Shown in pieces: positions 9,216 to 17,706 of a stretch of 64,000 bases of DNA. Where the stretch lies: positions 1,674,001 to 1,738,000 of the forward strand of contig NZ_CP166850.1 of the NCBI RefSeq assembly GCF_041346945.1, written 5' to 3'. Numbering within the stretch: the stretch's first letter is position 1; each line of letters starts with the position of its first letter. The translations under genes were made by a program, and so were the position numbers. The stretch comes from Amycolatopsis sp. cg9. GTDB lineage: Bacteria; Actinomycetota; Actinomycetes; Mycobacteriales; Pseudonocardiaceae. The notes below the pieces were generated by a model, which had not been told where the DNA came from, ran no database searches, and saw only the letters and a program-made list of their open reading frames with translations.

Positions 9216-10238
9216 TTGCTTGGAAACGCCATGAGCAGTGGCCGGGTTCGCACTCGCCGCGCCGCGCTCGGGCTCGCCCTCACCGTCGCGGCGGCGACAG
9301 CCCTCACGGGCTGCAGCGCCCTCGGCTCGGACGACTCGAACGCCTCGTCGAACGGGGGCGGCCTGGAGAAGTCGAAGATCAAGGTCTCGATCATGCCGAC
9401 GACGGACCTCGCGCCGTTCTGGCTGGCCTTGGACGGCGGCTACTTCAAGGCCGAGGGCCTCGACGTCGAGCAGATCGTCGCCAAGAGCGGCCAGGAGTCG
9501 ATGACGAAGGCGCTCTCCGGCGAGGCCGACATCGCCCTCTCGACCTACACGCCGTTCTTCGTCGCCAAGAGCAAGGGCGCGGCGGACATCCAGCTCGTCG
9601 CCGACGGCACGTCGGTCAACGCGAAGAGCAACGCCATCGTCACCGTGCCGACCTCGAACGTGAAGACGGTCAACGACCTCGCCGGCAAGCGAATCGCGAT
9701 CACTGCGATGAACACCGCTTCCGACATCCTCACCAAGTCCGTCATGAAGGACCACGGCGTCGACTTCAGCACGGTCAAGTGGACCCTGGTCCCGCTGCCG
9801 AACATGGCGGCGGCGCTGAAGGACAACCAGGTGGACGCGGCCTACATGCCGGAGCCGATGCTCTCGCAGTCGGCGAAGACCGTCGGCGCGACGCCGGTCA
9901 TCGACATCAACACCGGTGCCAGCCAGGACTTCCCGCTGACCGGCTACGGCGCGACGACGAAGTGGGTCCAGTCGAACCCGAAGACCCTCGCGGCCTTCCA
10001 GCGCGCCATGAAGAAGGCCACCAGCGACGCGATCAACGACCGCTCGAAGGTCGAACCGCTGCTGGTCAAGTACGCGAAGATCGACGAGGACACGGCCAAG
10101 CTGCTCACCCTGCCCGGCTACGGCTCCACCTTGGACGCCCGGCGCCTGCAGCGGGTGCCCGACCTGCTGCTGCAGATGGGCGTCATCACCAGCAAGGTCG
10201 ACGCCGCGCCGATGATCGCGCCGCAGGCGACCAGCTGA
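9216..10238 (+). CDS. ABC importer substrate-binding lipoprotein (NMT1/THI5/SsuA type)
   Basis: 340 residues from a TTG at 9216, preferred because AAGGAG sits six bases upstream; the ATG at 9231 has none. The signal peptide ends in the lipobox ALTGC, so the mature protein is lipid-anchored outside the membrane. The periplasmic-binding core has the family signature MPTTDLAPFWLALDGGYF, then EADIALSTYTPFF and LAGKRIAITAMNT, and ends with RRLQRVPDLLLQMGV. It is the first gene of an operon with two permeases, an ATPase and a second binding protein. Related systems import nitrate, sulfonates, taurine or pyrimidines; the substrate cannot be told from sequence alone. Confidence 0.92.
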   Translation: MLGNAMSSGRVRTRRAALGLALTVAAATALTGCSALGSDDSNASSNGGGLEKSKIKVSIMPTTDLAPFWLALDGGYFKAEGLDVEQIVAKSGQESMTKALSGEADIALSTYTPFFVAKSKGAADIQLVADGTSVNAKSNAIVTVPTSNVKTVNDLAGKRIAITAMNTASDILTKSVMKDHGVDFSTVKWTLVPLPNMAAALKDNQVDAAYMPEPMLSQSAKTVGATPVIDINTGASQDFPLTGYGATTKWVQSNPKTLAAFQRAMKKATSDAINDRSKVEPLLVKYAKIDEDTAKLLTLPGYGSTLDARRLQRVPDLLLQMGVITSKVDAAPMIAPQATS

Positions 10239-10327
10239 GAACCTTGTTCCGCCGTCGGCCGGCGCGAAGGTCACCGCAGGATCGCAGCTGGCGGTCCGTC
10301 GCGCCGGCCTAACCAAAATAAGGTTCT
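10238..10327 (+). promoter_or_regulatory. Long intergenic hairpin covering the permease ribosome-binding region
   Basis: Two nested inverted repeats fill the gap after the binding-protein stop. The inner one is GGCCGGCGCGA (10257-10267) with its exact complement at 10299-10309. The outer one is AGAACCTT (10238-10245) with AAGGTTCT (10320-10327). The right outer arm contains the only Shine-Dalgarno-like AAGG, just before the permease GTG at 10331. The structure probably lowers permease translation relative to the binding protein, stabilises the upstream mRNA, or both. Confidence 0.6.
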
Positions 10328-10330
10328 GAC

Positions 10331-11101
10331 GTGAAAAAACTGCTCCGCGGCCTGGCCGGCCTGGTCGGCTTCCTCCTGCTCTGGGAGGTCGTCGTCCAGG
10401 TCGGCCTGGTCAGTAAGACGTTCACCCCGCCGCCGAGCGTCGTCCTGGTCACCGTCGGCGACCTGCTGGGAGACCCCGAGTTCATCCGCGACATCGTCGC
10501 GACGATGCTGGCCTGGCTGATCGCGGTCGCCATCGCCATCGTCGTCGGCGTACCCGCCGGGCTGCTGCTGGGCAGCGTCCCGGTGCTGCGCACCGCCACC
10601 GCCGCGATCGTCGAATTCCTCCGCCCGATCCCGGTCACCGCGCTGGTGCCGCTGGTGCTGCTGGTGATCGGCTCCGGTCCGGACGCGAAGATCACCCTCG
10701 CGGTGTACGCCTCGCTGTGGCCGATCATGTTCAACACCATCTACGGCATGGGCGAGATCGACCCGGTGCTGATGGAGACCGCGCGGGCGTGCGGGACCAG
10801 CCGGTTCCGCATCCTGTCCTCGGTCGCGCTCCCGCAGACCGCGCCGTTCGTCTTCACCGGCGTCCGGCTGTCGGCGACCATCTCCCTGATCGCCGTCGTC
10901 AGCGTGGAGTTCCTGGCCGGCTCCCAGGTCGGTCTCGGCAGCTTCATCCTGGTCGCCAGCACCGGTTCGATCCGGTTCGACCTGGTGCTCGCCGGTACCG
11001 TGGTCGCCGGGGTGCTGGGCTACCTCATCAACGAAGGGCTCGAACAGCTGGGCAAGCGGCTGTTCCGCTGGAGCAGCGTCGACCGGGAGGCGATCGCGTG
11101 A
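10331..11101 (+). CDS. ABC importer permease 1
   Basis: 256 residues with about six membrane helices, starting MKKLLRGLAGLVGFLLLW. The cytoplasmic EAA loop is in the middle of the protein (MGEIDPVLMETARACGTSR...), typical of BPD_transp_1 permeases of the SsuC/NrtB/ThiX group. The GTG start lies in the right arm region of a hairpin. The last four bases overlap the next permease gene as GTGA, so the two permeases are translationally coupled and probably form a heterodimer around the shared ATPase. The role is inner-membrane translocation of the solute delivered by the lipoproteins. Confidence 0.92.
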   Translation: MKKLLRGLAGLVGFLLLWEVVVQVGLVSKTFTPPPSVVLVTVGDLLGDPEFIRDIVATMLAWLIAVAIAIVVGVPAGLLLGSVPVLRTATAAIVEFLRPIPVTALVPLVLLVIGSGPDAKITLAVYASLWPIMFNTIYGMGEIDPVLMETARACGTSRFRILSSVALPQTAPFVFTGVRLSATISLIAVVSVEFLAGSQVGLGSFILVASTGSIRFDLVLAGTVVAGVLGYLINEGLEQLGKRLFRWSSVDREAIA

Positions 11102-11931
11102 CCGCGGCAACTCTTTCCGGCCGGGTCGGCCGCCGGGCCGCCCGCGGCGCCGTCGCCGTCGTCCGCAACTGGCTGCTCTTCGCGATCCTCGTCGTCGGCT
11201 GGGAGTTCGCCGCCCGCGCGGGCGGCAGCAAGTTCTTCCCGCCGCCGACGGAAATCGCGGCCACCGCCGCGAAGCTGTGGTTCACCGGTCCCGCGTCGCA
11301 CCTCTTCCTCACCGACGCCGTCTTCGACAACGTCTTCCCCAGTCTCGGCCGGATGCTCGGCGGCTGGGGACTGGCCGCCGTCGTCGGCGTCGCGCTCGGG
11401 ATCCTGGTCGGCCGGTCCGACACGGCGATGGACTACGTCGGCCCGCTGTTCGCGTTCTTCCGCTCGATCCCGCCGCCCACGCTGATCCCGGTGTTCGCGG
11501 TGCTCTTCGGGCTGAGCTCGGGCATGCAGATCGGGTCGATCATCTTCGGCGCGGTGTGGCCGGTGCTGCTCAACGCGGTCGACGGCGTCCGCTCGGTCGA
11601 CCAGGTGAAGGTGGAGACGGCGCGGTCCTTCCGCACGCCCCGCCGGTACTGGGTCGGCTTGGTCGTCCTGCCGGCCGCGGCCCCGAAGATCTTCGCCGGC
11701 CTGCGGGTCAGCCTGTCGATCTCGCTGCTGCTGATGGTCGTCTCCGAGCTCGTCGGCGCGTACAACGGGATCGGCCGGGCGCTGCTGAACGCCCAGCAGG
11801 ACTTCGACTTCCCCATCATGTGGTCCTGGCTGGTGCTGCTGGGCATCCTCGGCTACGTCTTCAACACGATCTTCCTGGTCGCGGAGCGGCGGGTGCTGGC
11901 CTGGCAGCCGACCCGCCTCGGCCGCGACTGA
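11098..11931 (+). CDS. ABC importer permease 2
   Basis: 277 residues from the GTG at 11098 that overlaps the stop of permease 1. It has about six membrane segments, FFPPPTEIAATAAKLW near the N-terminus as in SsuC/TauC proteins, and an EAA loop near residue 165 (VRSVDQVKVETARSFRTPRR). It ends in a basic tail after VFNTIFLVAERRVLAWQP. It forms the second half of the membrane channel. Two different permeases, rather than a homodimer, are less usual for SsuC/NrtB-type importers. Confidence 0.92.
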   Translation: MTAATLSGRVGRRAARGAVAVVRNWLLFAILVVGWEFAARAGGSKFFPPPTEIAATAAKLWFTGPASHLFLTDAVFDNVFPSLGRMLGGWGLAAVVGVALGILVGRSDTAMDYVGPLFAFFRSIPPPTLIPVFAVLFGLSSGMQIGSIIFGAVWPVLLNAVDGVRSVDQVKVETARSFRTPRRYWVGLVVLPAAAPKIFAGLRVSLSISLLLMVVSELVGAYNGIGRALLNAQQDFDFPIMWSWLVLLGILGYVFNTIFLVAERRVLAWQPTRLGRD

Positions 11932-11951
11932 CGCTGGAAAGGCCTCTCCCC

Positions 11952-12812
11952 ATGTCCACCATGCTCGAAGTTTCCGGCCTCAGTCACCGGTACGGCACCG
12001 GTGCCAAGGCGCACACCGCGGTCAACGAGCTGTCGTTCACCGTCGAAGCCGGGCAACTGGCCAGCATCGTCGGCCCGTCGGGCTGCGGGAAGTCGACGCT
12101 GCTGCGCTGCATCGCCGGGCTGACCCCGCCGACCGACGGCACGGTCAGCCTGCACGGCGACCGCGTCGACGGCGTGCCGGACGACCTCGCCGTCGTGTTC
12201 CAGGACTACAGCCGCTCGCTGTTCCCGTGGCTTTCGGTGCAGAAGAACGTCGAGTTCCCCTTGCGCTGGCGGCCGATCTCGCGGGCCGAGCGGCGGCAGC
12301 GGGCGGCCGAGGCGCTGGAGCAGGTCGGCCTGTCCGCGGTCGGCGGGAAGTACCCGTGGCAGCTCTCCGGCGGCATGCAGCAGCGGGTGTCGATCGCCCG
12401 CGCGCTGGCCAGCCGCCCGGCGCTGCTGCTGATGGACGAGCCGTTCGCGTCGGTCGACGCGCAGACGCGGTTCGAGCTCGAGGACCTGACCCGCCGCGTG
12501 CAGCGCGAGCAGGGCAGCACGATCCTCGTCGTCACGCACGACATCGACGAGAGCGTCTACCTCTCCGACCGGGTGCTGGTGCTGTCGAAGTCGCCGGCGT
12601 CGATCGTGGCGGACCTGCCGGTCGGACTGCCCGCCGAGCGCGACCAGATCACCACGCGCGAGTCGGCGGAGTTCGTGACGCTGCGCGGCGAAGTGGCCCG
12701 GCTGCTGCACGGCGGTACCCCGGCGGAGGCTGCCACGGCCGCGTCGGACGCCGCAGAATGGGACCTGGCCGAGCGGGCCTCGGACGTGACGGAGACCAAG
12801 ACCGGGAGCTGA
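11952..12812 (+). CDS. ABC importer ATP-binding protein
   Basis: 286 residues. The canonical ABC ATPase carries Walker A GPSGCGKST near residue 42, Q-loop FQDYSRSLFPW, signature LSGGMQQRVSIARAL near 142, Walker B LLLMDEPF, D-loop SVDAQTRFE and the H-loop His in VTHDIDES. FQDYSRSLFPWLSV is typical of the NrtC/SsuB/TauB group. It lies 20 bases after permease 2. It powers import with the two permeases. The C-terminal about 45 residues beyond the domain are acidic and not conserved in character. Confidence 0.94.
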   Translation: MSTMLEVSGLSHRYGTGAKAHTAVNELSFTVEAGQLASIVGPSGCGKSTLLRCIAGLTPPTDGTVSLHGDRVDGVPDDLAVVFQDYSRSLFPWLSVQKNVEFPLRWRPISRAERRQRAAEALEQVGLSAVGGKYPWQLSGGMQQRVSIARALASRPALLLMDEPFASVDAQTRFELEDLTRRVQREQGSTILVVTHDIDESVYLSDRVLVLSKSPASIVADLPVGLPAERDQITTRESAEFVTLRGEVARLLHGGTPAEAATAASDAAEWDLAERASDVTETKTGS

Positions 12813-12828
12813 CACCGCAGGGGGGACC

Positions 12829-13773
12829 ATGGCGAGGGCGGTACTGGCCGGACTGCTGGCGTTGCTGCTGGCGGGTTGTTCGGCGCTGAGCGGCTCCTCG
12901 CCGCCCTCCGCGGCCCGGGAAAAGCTGCGGGTGTCGATGATGTCGACCATCGACACCGCCCCGTTCTGGCTGGCGAAGGACGGCGGGTACTTCGAGCGCG
13001 AAGGCCTCGACGTCTCGACGACCGAGGCCGCGACCGGGCAGGCGTCCCTGACGAAGCTGGTCAGCGGCGAAGCGGACATCGCGTATTCGAGCTACACGCC
13101 GTTCTTCGTGGCCCGCAGCAAGGGAACCGCGGACATCCGGCTGGTGGCGGACGCGTCGTCGGCCGGCCCGCGGTCGACGGGCGTGGTGGCGCTGCCCGCG
13201 TCCGGTATCCGCTCGGTGGCCGATCTGGCGGGCAAGCGGATCGGCATCTCGGCACCCAACACGATCGCCGACACGCTGACGAAGTCCGTGCTGGCCGACA
13301 ACCACGTCGACGCCGCGGGCGTCAAGTGGGTCCCGCTGCCCCTGCCGAACACGGTGGCGGCGCTGAAGAACGGCGACATCGACGCGGGCTTCCTGACCGA
13401 GCCGTTCATCACCCAGGCTTCGCGGGCGGCGGGTGCGGTGCTGGTGGCCGACACCGGCACGGGGTCCACAGTGGACTTCCCGACCGCGGGCTACGGCGCG
13501 CTGGGCTCGTTCACGTCGGCTTCCCCGCGAGTGGTGGCGGCGTTCCAGCGCGCCATGGCGGCGGCGACCCGGGACGCGGCGGCGGACCGGAAGAAGATCG
13601 AGCCGCTGATGGTGAAGTACGCGAAGATCGACGCGGCCACCGCGGCGAGCACCGGGCTGCTGACGTTGAAGTCCACTGTGGACGCCCGGCAGCTGCAGCG
13701 GGTCCCGGACCTGCTGCTGAAGACGGGCGTCCTGGCCAAGCCGGTGGACGTCGCGGTGATGGTGGTGCGCTAG
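12829..13773 (+). CDS. Second substrate-binding lipoprotein of the importer operon
   Basis: 314 residues with a short signal peptide and lipobox LLAGC at residues 12-16. The core is clearly a paralogue of the first binding protein: MMSTIDTAPFWLAKDGGYF, EADIAYSSYTPFFVARSKG, LAGKRIGISAPNTIADTLTKS and ARQLQRVPDLLLKTGVLA. It lies 16 bases after the ATPase, so one operon carries two binding proteins, which may widen substrate range or deliver to either face of the heterodimeric channel. The stop interlocks with a convergent gene in CTAG. TCCAC(A/T)GTGGA motifs occur twice inside the gene. Confidence 0.92.
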   Translation: MARAVLAGLLALLLAGCSALSGSSPPSAAREKLRVSMMSTIDTAPFWLAKDGGYFEREGLDVSTTEAATGQASLTKLVSGEADIAYSSYTPFFVARSKGTADIRLVADASSAGPRSTGVVALPASGIRSVADLAGKRIGISAPNTIADTLTKSVLADNHVDAAGVKWVPLPLPNTVAALKNGDIDAGFLTEPFITQASRAAGAVLVADTGTGSTVDFPTAGYGALGSFTSASPRVVAAFQRAMAAATRDAAADRKKIEPLMVKYAKIDAATAASTGLLTLKSTVDARQLQRVPDLLLKTGVLAKPVDVAVMVVR

Positions 13774-14234
13774 AGCTCCGCGGAGTCGGGGAAGACGACG
13801 TGGCGATCGGTGTGCCGGTCGAACAGCCGCCACTGCTCGACGTTCGGGCCCGCGCACGCCGGGAAGACCTCGACCAGGAGGGGACCGCTGAGTTCCAGCG
13901 ACAACGTCCCCGCGCGCCCGAGGGCCGCGGACTCGACGAAGCACTCGTGCTCCGCGGCCATCCCGGTCAGCTGCCGGGCGAAGCGGTCGTACTTCGTGCG
14001 GTACTCGTCGAACGCCGTCTCCGCGTCCCCGGTGTCCCGGTAGTACATGTCGACCGAGCCGAACAGGATCCGGTCGCGGTGCGTCACCCGGAACGGGCAC
14101 TGCGCGTGGAGCCGCTTTTCGACGTCCTCGCCCTGGAAGACGACGATGGCGATGTTCAGCGTCCGCCTGAACTCGGTGACCCGGCACCCGGGTAGCAGCG
14201 CCACCGCCGCTTCCAGCTCTTCCGTTGTCGACAA
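13770..14234 (-). CDS. Conserved-looking protein of unknown function
   Basis: 154 residues starting MSTTEELEAAVALLPGCRV; no signal peptide or membrane segment. The middle has many acidic and aromatic residues (FGSVDMYYRDTGDAETAFDEYRTKYDRFARQL) and three Cys. I do not recognise the family. Its ATG lies one base after the stop of the decarboxylase gene upstream, so it is almost certainly in that operon and may serve the same pathway. The 3' end overlaps the convergent binding-protein gene by four bases. Confidence 0.65.
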   Translation of the reverse strand: MSTTEELEAAVALLPGCRVTEFRRTLNIAIVVFQGEDVEKRLHAQCPFRVTHRDRILFGSVDMYYRDTGDAETAFDEYRTKYDRFARQLTGMAAEHECFVESAALGRAGTLSLELSGPLLVEVFPACAGPNVEQWRLFDRHTDRHVVFPDSAEL

Positions 14235-14235
14235 G

Positions 14236-15822
14236 TCAGTACAGCGTCCGGTCCGACGGCGCCACCTTGACGTGCACCAGGGTCGGGCGCGGGTCGGCCA
14301 GCGCCGCCGTCAGGCCGGGGGCCAGGCCGGCCGGCTCGGTGATCGTCACGCCGTGGCAGCCCATGCTCGCCGCCAGTGCCGCGAAGTCGATGCCGCCCAG
14401 TTCCGTGCCCGGGAGCTTCGCGCCGCCGATCGTTTCGCCGAGGATGCGGACCGCCGCGTACTCGGTGTTGTCCATGATCAGGATCGTCACCGGGAGTTCC
14501 TGGCGCGCGGCCGTCCAAAGGGCCTGGATGCCGTACATGCTGGAGCCGTCGCCCACGACGCCGACGACCTTGCGGTCCGGGCGGGCGAGGGCCGCGCCGA
14601 CCGCGCCCGGGACGCCGTAGCCGAGCGTGCCGCTGGCCATCGTCAGGAAACCCGTGTCCGTCGCCGTGATCGGCAGGTGGTCGTGCAGGATGCCGCGGTG
14701 GCTCGGCGTCTCCTCGACGACGATCGCGTTGTCCGGCAGCACCTCCGCCAGCGTCGAGTAGACGAGCTCGCCGGTGAGCTTCTCGCCGCCCGGCTTCGCG
14801 GGACGCTCCAGCGGCTTCGGCGCGGGCCGGGCGCTGCGCTCGATCACGTTGAGCAGCGCGCGGATGCCGAGCTTCGGCGTGGCGCGGATGCCGGTGCCTT
14901 CGTAGGCGCGCGCGAGGATCTGCTCGTCGTCGCTGACGATGAACAACGGCGGCAGCTGAGCTTCCCCGCGCCCGCGGTCGACGTGGTAGGTGAAGGCGGG
15001 CGCGCCGAGCACGACGACGAGGTCGTGCGCCGCGAGCTTGTCCGAGACCGCGCCGCGTTCGGGGTCCAGGAACCCTTGGAACAGCGGGTGGTCCTCGGGG
15101 AACGAGCAGCGGTAGGACATCGGCGCGACCCACACGCCGGCGTTGAGGCGTTCGGCGAGCGCGACGGTTTCCACGACCGCGCCGTCCTGGTCGACGGCTC
15201 CCCCGACGACGATCGCCGGCCGCTGCGCGGCTTCGAGCGCGGCGACGAGCTCGTCGACGGCTTCGGGATCCGGTGCGAAGCCCCGGATGCGCGGCCGGGA
15301 GACGATGGGCCGCTCGGTGGTGGCGGTCCAGTCGTCGGCCGGGACGGACACGAAGACCGGACCGGACGGCGCCTGCGTCGCGACGTGGTAAGCGCGCGCC
15401 AGCGCGGCCGGGACGTCCTCGGCGCACGCCGGCTCGATCGACCACTTGACGTACGGCTTCGGGAACTCGGGGGCTTCCATCGCGCCGAGGAAGGGGTCGT
15501 GCGGCAGGAGCGCGCGGTTCTGCTGGCCGGCCACGATGATCAGCGGCGTCCGGTTGCGGTAGGCGTTGAAGAGGCTGCCGAGCCCGTGCCCGACGCCGCC
15601 CGCCGAGTGCAGGTTGACCAGCACGGCCTGGCGCGTGGCCTGCGAATAGGCGTCGGCCATCGCCACGACGGCGGATTCCTGCAGGCCCAGGACGTAGTCG
15701 AAGTCGTCCGGCCAGTCGGTGAGGAAGGGGACCTCGGTGGTGCCGGGGTTGCCGAACACCGTCGTGAGGCCCAGTTCGCGGAGCAGTTCCCGGGTGGCGT
15801 CCAGCACCGTGCGCTTGATCAT
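14236..15822 (-). CDS. mdlC: Benzoylformate decarboxylase-like ThDP enzyme
   Basis: 528 residues, the normal length for ThDP-dependent decarboxylases. The N-terminal pyrimidine-binding domain shows FGNPGTTEVPFL, the activating Glu49 in GLQESA and His72 in NLHSAGG. GAPAFTYH in the middle matches the second active-site His region of benzoylformate decarboxylase. The C-terminal diphosphate-binding motif is GDGSSMYGIQAL ending in MDNTEY. The expected reaction is decarboxylation of an aryl 2-oxo acid to the aldehyde. The residue aligned with catalytic Ser26 of the Pseudomonas putida enzyme is Thr28, so substrate or product range may differ. It is followed directly by the unknown gene at 13770. Confidence 0.85.
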   Translation of the reverse strand: MIKRTVLDATRELLRELGLTTVFGNPGTTEVPFLTDWPDDFDYVLGLQESAVVAMADAYSQATRQAVLVNLHSAGGVGHGLGSLFNAYRNRTPLIIVAGQQNRALLPHDPFLGAMEAPEFPKPYVKWSIEPACAEDVPAALARAYHVATQAPSGPVFVSVPADDWTATTERPIVSRPRIRGFAPDPEAVDELVAALEAAQRPAIVVGGAVDQDGAVVETVALAERLNAGVWVAPMSYRCSFPEDHPLFQGFLDPERGAVSDKLAAHDLVVVLGAPAFTYHVDRGRGEAQLPPLFIVSDDEQILARAYEGTGIRATPKLGIRALLNVIERSARPAPKPLERPAKPGGEKLTGELVYSTLAEVLPDNAIVVEETPSHRGILHDHLPITATDTGFLTMASGTLGYGVPGAVGAALARPDRKVVGVVGDGSSMYGIQALWTAARQELPVTILIMDNTEYAAVRILGETIGGAKLPGTELGGIDFAALAASMGCHGVTITEPAGLAPGLTAALADPRPTLVHVKVAPSDRTLY

Positions 15823-15870
15823 GCCACCAGGCTAACGCTTAGCGTTGCGAAGAAAAGCCCCCGAATGCAG

Positions 15871-15901
15871 CCAGGGCCGCGGCGGAGCGCCGCGGCCCTG
15901 G
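15871..15901 (-). terminator. Strong hairpin terminator after the sedolisin gene
   Basis: A 14-bp perfect stem (15871-15884 with 15888-15901) and a 3-base loop, followed on the minus strand by a GGGGGCTTTTCTT run. It lies just downstream of the sedolisin stop at 15917 and ahead of the decarboxylase gene, so it fits a rho-independent terminator. Confidence 0.85.
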
Positions 15902-15916
15902 GTCGGTCGTCCGGGT

Positions 15917-17566
15917 TCAGCCGATCAGGCCCGACAGCCCGGCGCCCTTGAACGAGCCCCAGCCGGTCACCTGGTCGTACTTCGTGCCGGCGGTGAAGCC
16001 GGTCGTGCCGTGCAGGGAGTTGTTGCCGGTCGTCACGTCGTGGAAGCCCGTGGCGTAGGACGAACCGTTGCCGATCGAGTAGAACGTCGGGTTCAGGTTG
16101 CCGAGGCCGCCGCCGTGGACCTGGTTCTGCAGCGTCGCGAAGGCCGCCCACAGCGGGGCCGCGCCCGACGTGCCCCAGACCGTTTCCCACGAGCCCGCCG
16201 TGTAGATGTAGTAGCCCGAGCCGCTCGCCGCGTCCGCGGAGACGTCCGGCACCTTGCGGTTCGTCGTGCTCTGCGAGGACTGCCACGACGGCGCCGCGAA
16301 CACCGTCGAGATGCCGCCGCCGGTCGAGCCGTTCGACGCGCCGTCGTTCCAGGCCGTCTCGCTGCTGTAGGTGTTCGACGACGTGACCGTCAGCTGCGTG
16401 CCGCCGACGCCGGTGACGTTCGGGCTCGAGGCCGGGAAGTCGACCGCCTTCGCCGTCGAGCCGGTCTGGCGGTAGCAGTCGGTCGTGCCGTCGTCGCCCG
16501 CGGCCGCGAAGTACGAGATGCCCTCCGCGGTGCCGGTCGCGATCGCGTTGCTGACGCTCTTCGCCGCGCTCGACCCCTCGGCGGACTCGCAGGCGCCCCA
16601 GGAGATCGAGACGACGTTGACCGTGTGGTCGGACGCGATCTTCTGGTACATCGCGAGCTCGCCCGCGCTGGAGTTCGGCGCCTCGTAGACGTAGTCGCCG
16701 GCGGCCGCGGCCAGCGCGTGCACGACCTCGATGTCGAGCTCGACCTCGATCTGGCCGTCGCCCGGCGACGAGTCGTAGTTCGCGCCGCTGACCGGCACCG
16801 TGGTCACCGAGCCCGCCGAAAGGCCGTACGTGCTGTCGTACTTGGTGATGTTGGCCTTCTGGTAGCCGTCGAACTCGACGAAGCCGACCTTGACGCCGCT
16901 GCCGGTCGCCGAGAGGCCGCTGGTGCCGTAGGCGGTCTTGAGCACCGGCGGCGTCACGGCCTTGACGACGTTGGGCTTCACGGCGGCCTTCGACGAGTGG
17001 GTGCGCACCGCGTGGTCGTCGAGGCCGACGACGCCGCCCACGACGTCCGAGACGCCGGCGGGCAGGGCAGGCGCGGCGTCGTTGGCGAAGAAGTCGCGGC
17101 CGGAGACCCGGTCGTGGTAGGTCCCGATCCGGGTGCGGAACGCCGATTCGAGCTGCGCCGCCGAGCCGGTGAACGTGATCGCCTGCCGGTTCCCGGAAAC
17201 CTCGATCCCGGTCGCGCCCGATTTCCCGAGGAATGAGACGGCCTTGTCGACGTCGGCCTGCGTCGGACCGAACCTCGCGGTGAACTGCGCCGGGGTCAGA
17301 AACCGGTGGTATTGCGGCGAAGCGGGGTTCTGCACGTCGGCGAGGAACTTTTCCAGCGCCTGCTGGTCGTGCAGTTTCAGCGAAAGCGCCGCGGTGATCG
17401 GCCGGTCGGCCGCGGCGTCGCCGGTGCGGACGCTGTCGACCAGTGGAGCGGCGTTGTCAGCCAGCGTGACCAGGGGTTCCGACGCCGCGGCGGCCGGGAC
17501 GGCCACGGCGAGGCCGAGCAACGCAGGCAGCGGCACAGCGGCCGCGACGAGCTTGCGCAAGCGCAT
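15917..17566 (-). CDS. Secreted sedolisin (S53) serine-carboxyl protease precursor
   Basis: 549 residues from the ATG at 17566, with GAGAGGAAA ahead of it; an upstream start would add a charged extension before the signal peptide. Signal peptide about 1-28 (MRLRKLVAAAVPLPALLG). A pro-kumamolisin activation domain covers about 30-190, then the S53 catalytic domain: Glu/Asp pair in QIEVELDIE (about 272-276), oxyanion Asp in AAAGDDGTTD (about 358), and nucleophile Ser in WGTSGAAPLWAA (about 467). Sedolisins are acid-active proteases released by autoprocessing. It is monocistronic, with its own hairpin terminator downstream. Confidence 0.93.
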   Translation of the reverse strand: MRLRKLVAAAVPLPALLGLAVAVPAAAASEPLVTLADNAAPLVDSVRTGDAAADRPITAALSLKLHDQQALEKFLADVQNPASPQYHRFLTPAQFTARFGPTQADVDKAVSFLGKSGATGIEVSGNRQAITFTGSAAQLESAFRTRIGTYHDRVSGRDFFANDAAPALPAGVSDVVGGVVGLDDHAVRTHSSKAAVKPNVVKAVTPPVLKTAYGTSGLSATGSGVKVGFVEFDGYQKANITKYDSTYGLSAGSVTTVPVSGANYDSSPGDGQIEVELDIEVVHALAAAAGDYVYEAPNSSAGELAMYQKIASDHTVNVVSISWGACESAEGSSAAKSVSNAIATGTAEGISYFAAAGDDGTTDCYRQTGSTAKAVDFPASSPNVTGVGGTQLTVTSSNTYSSETAWNDGASNGSTGGGISTVFAAPSWQSSQSTTNRKVPDVSADAASGSGYYIYTAGSWETVWGTSGAAPLWAAFATLQNQVHGGGLGNLNPTFYSIGNGSSYATGFHDVTTGNNSLHGTTGFTAGTKYDQVTGWGSFKGAGLSGLIG

Positions 17567-17706
17567 GGGGAATTTCCTCTCGGCGGTGGGGACCGGGCCT
17601 GCGCGGAATGCTCGCCGCAGGTTGCCGAGAAGCATAAGAAACCGTTATTGCGATCAGGAACCTACTTTTGGCTGCCATTCGGCTTTGCGAATTGTTTACC
17701 ATTCGA

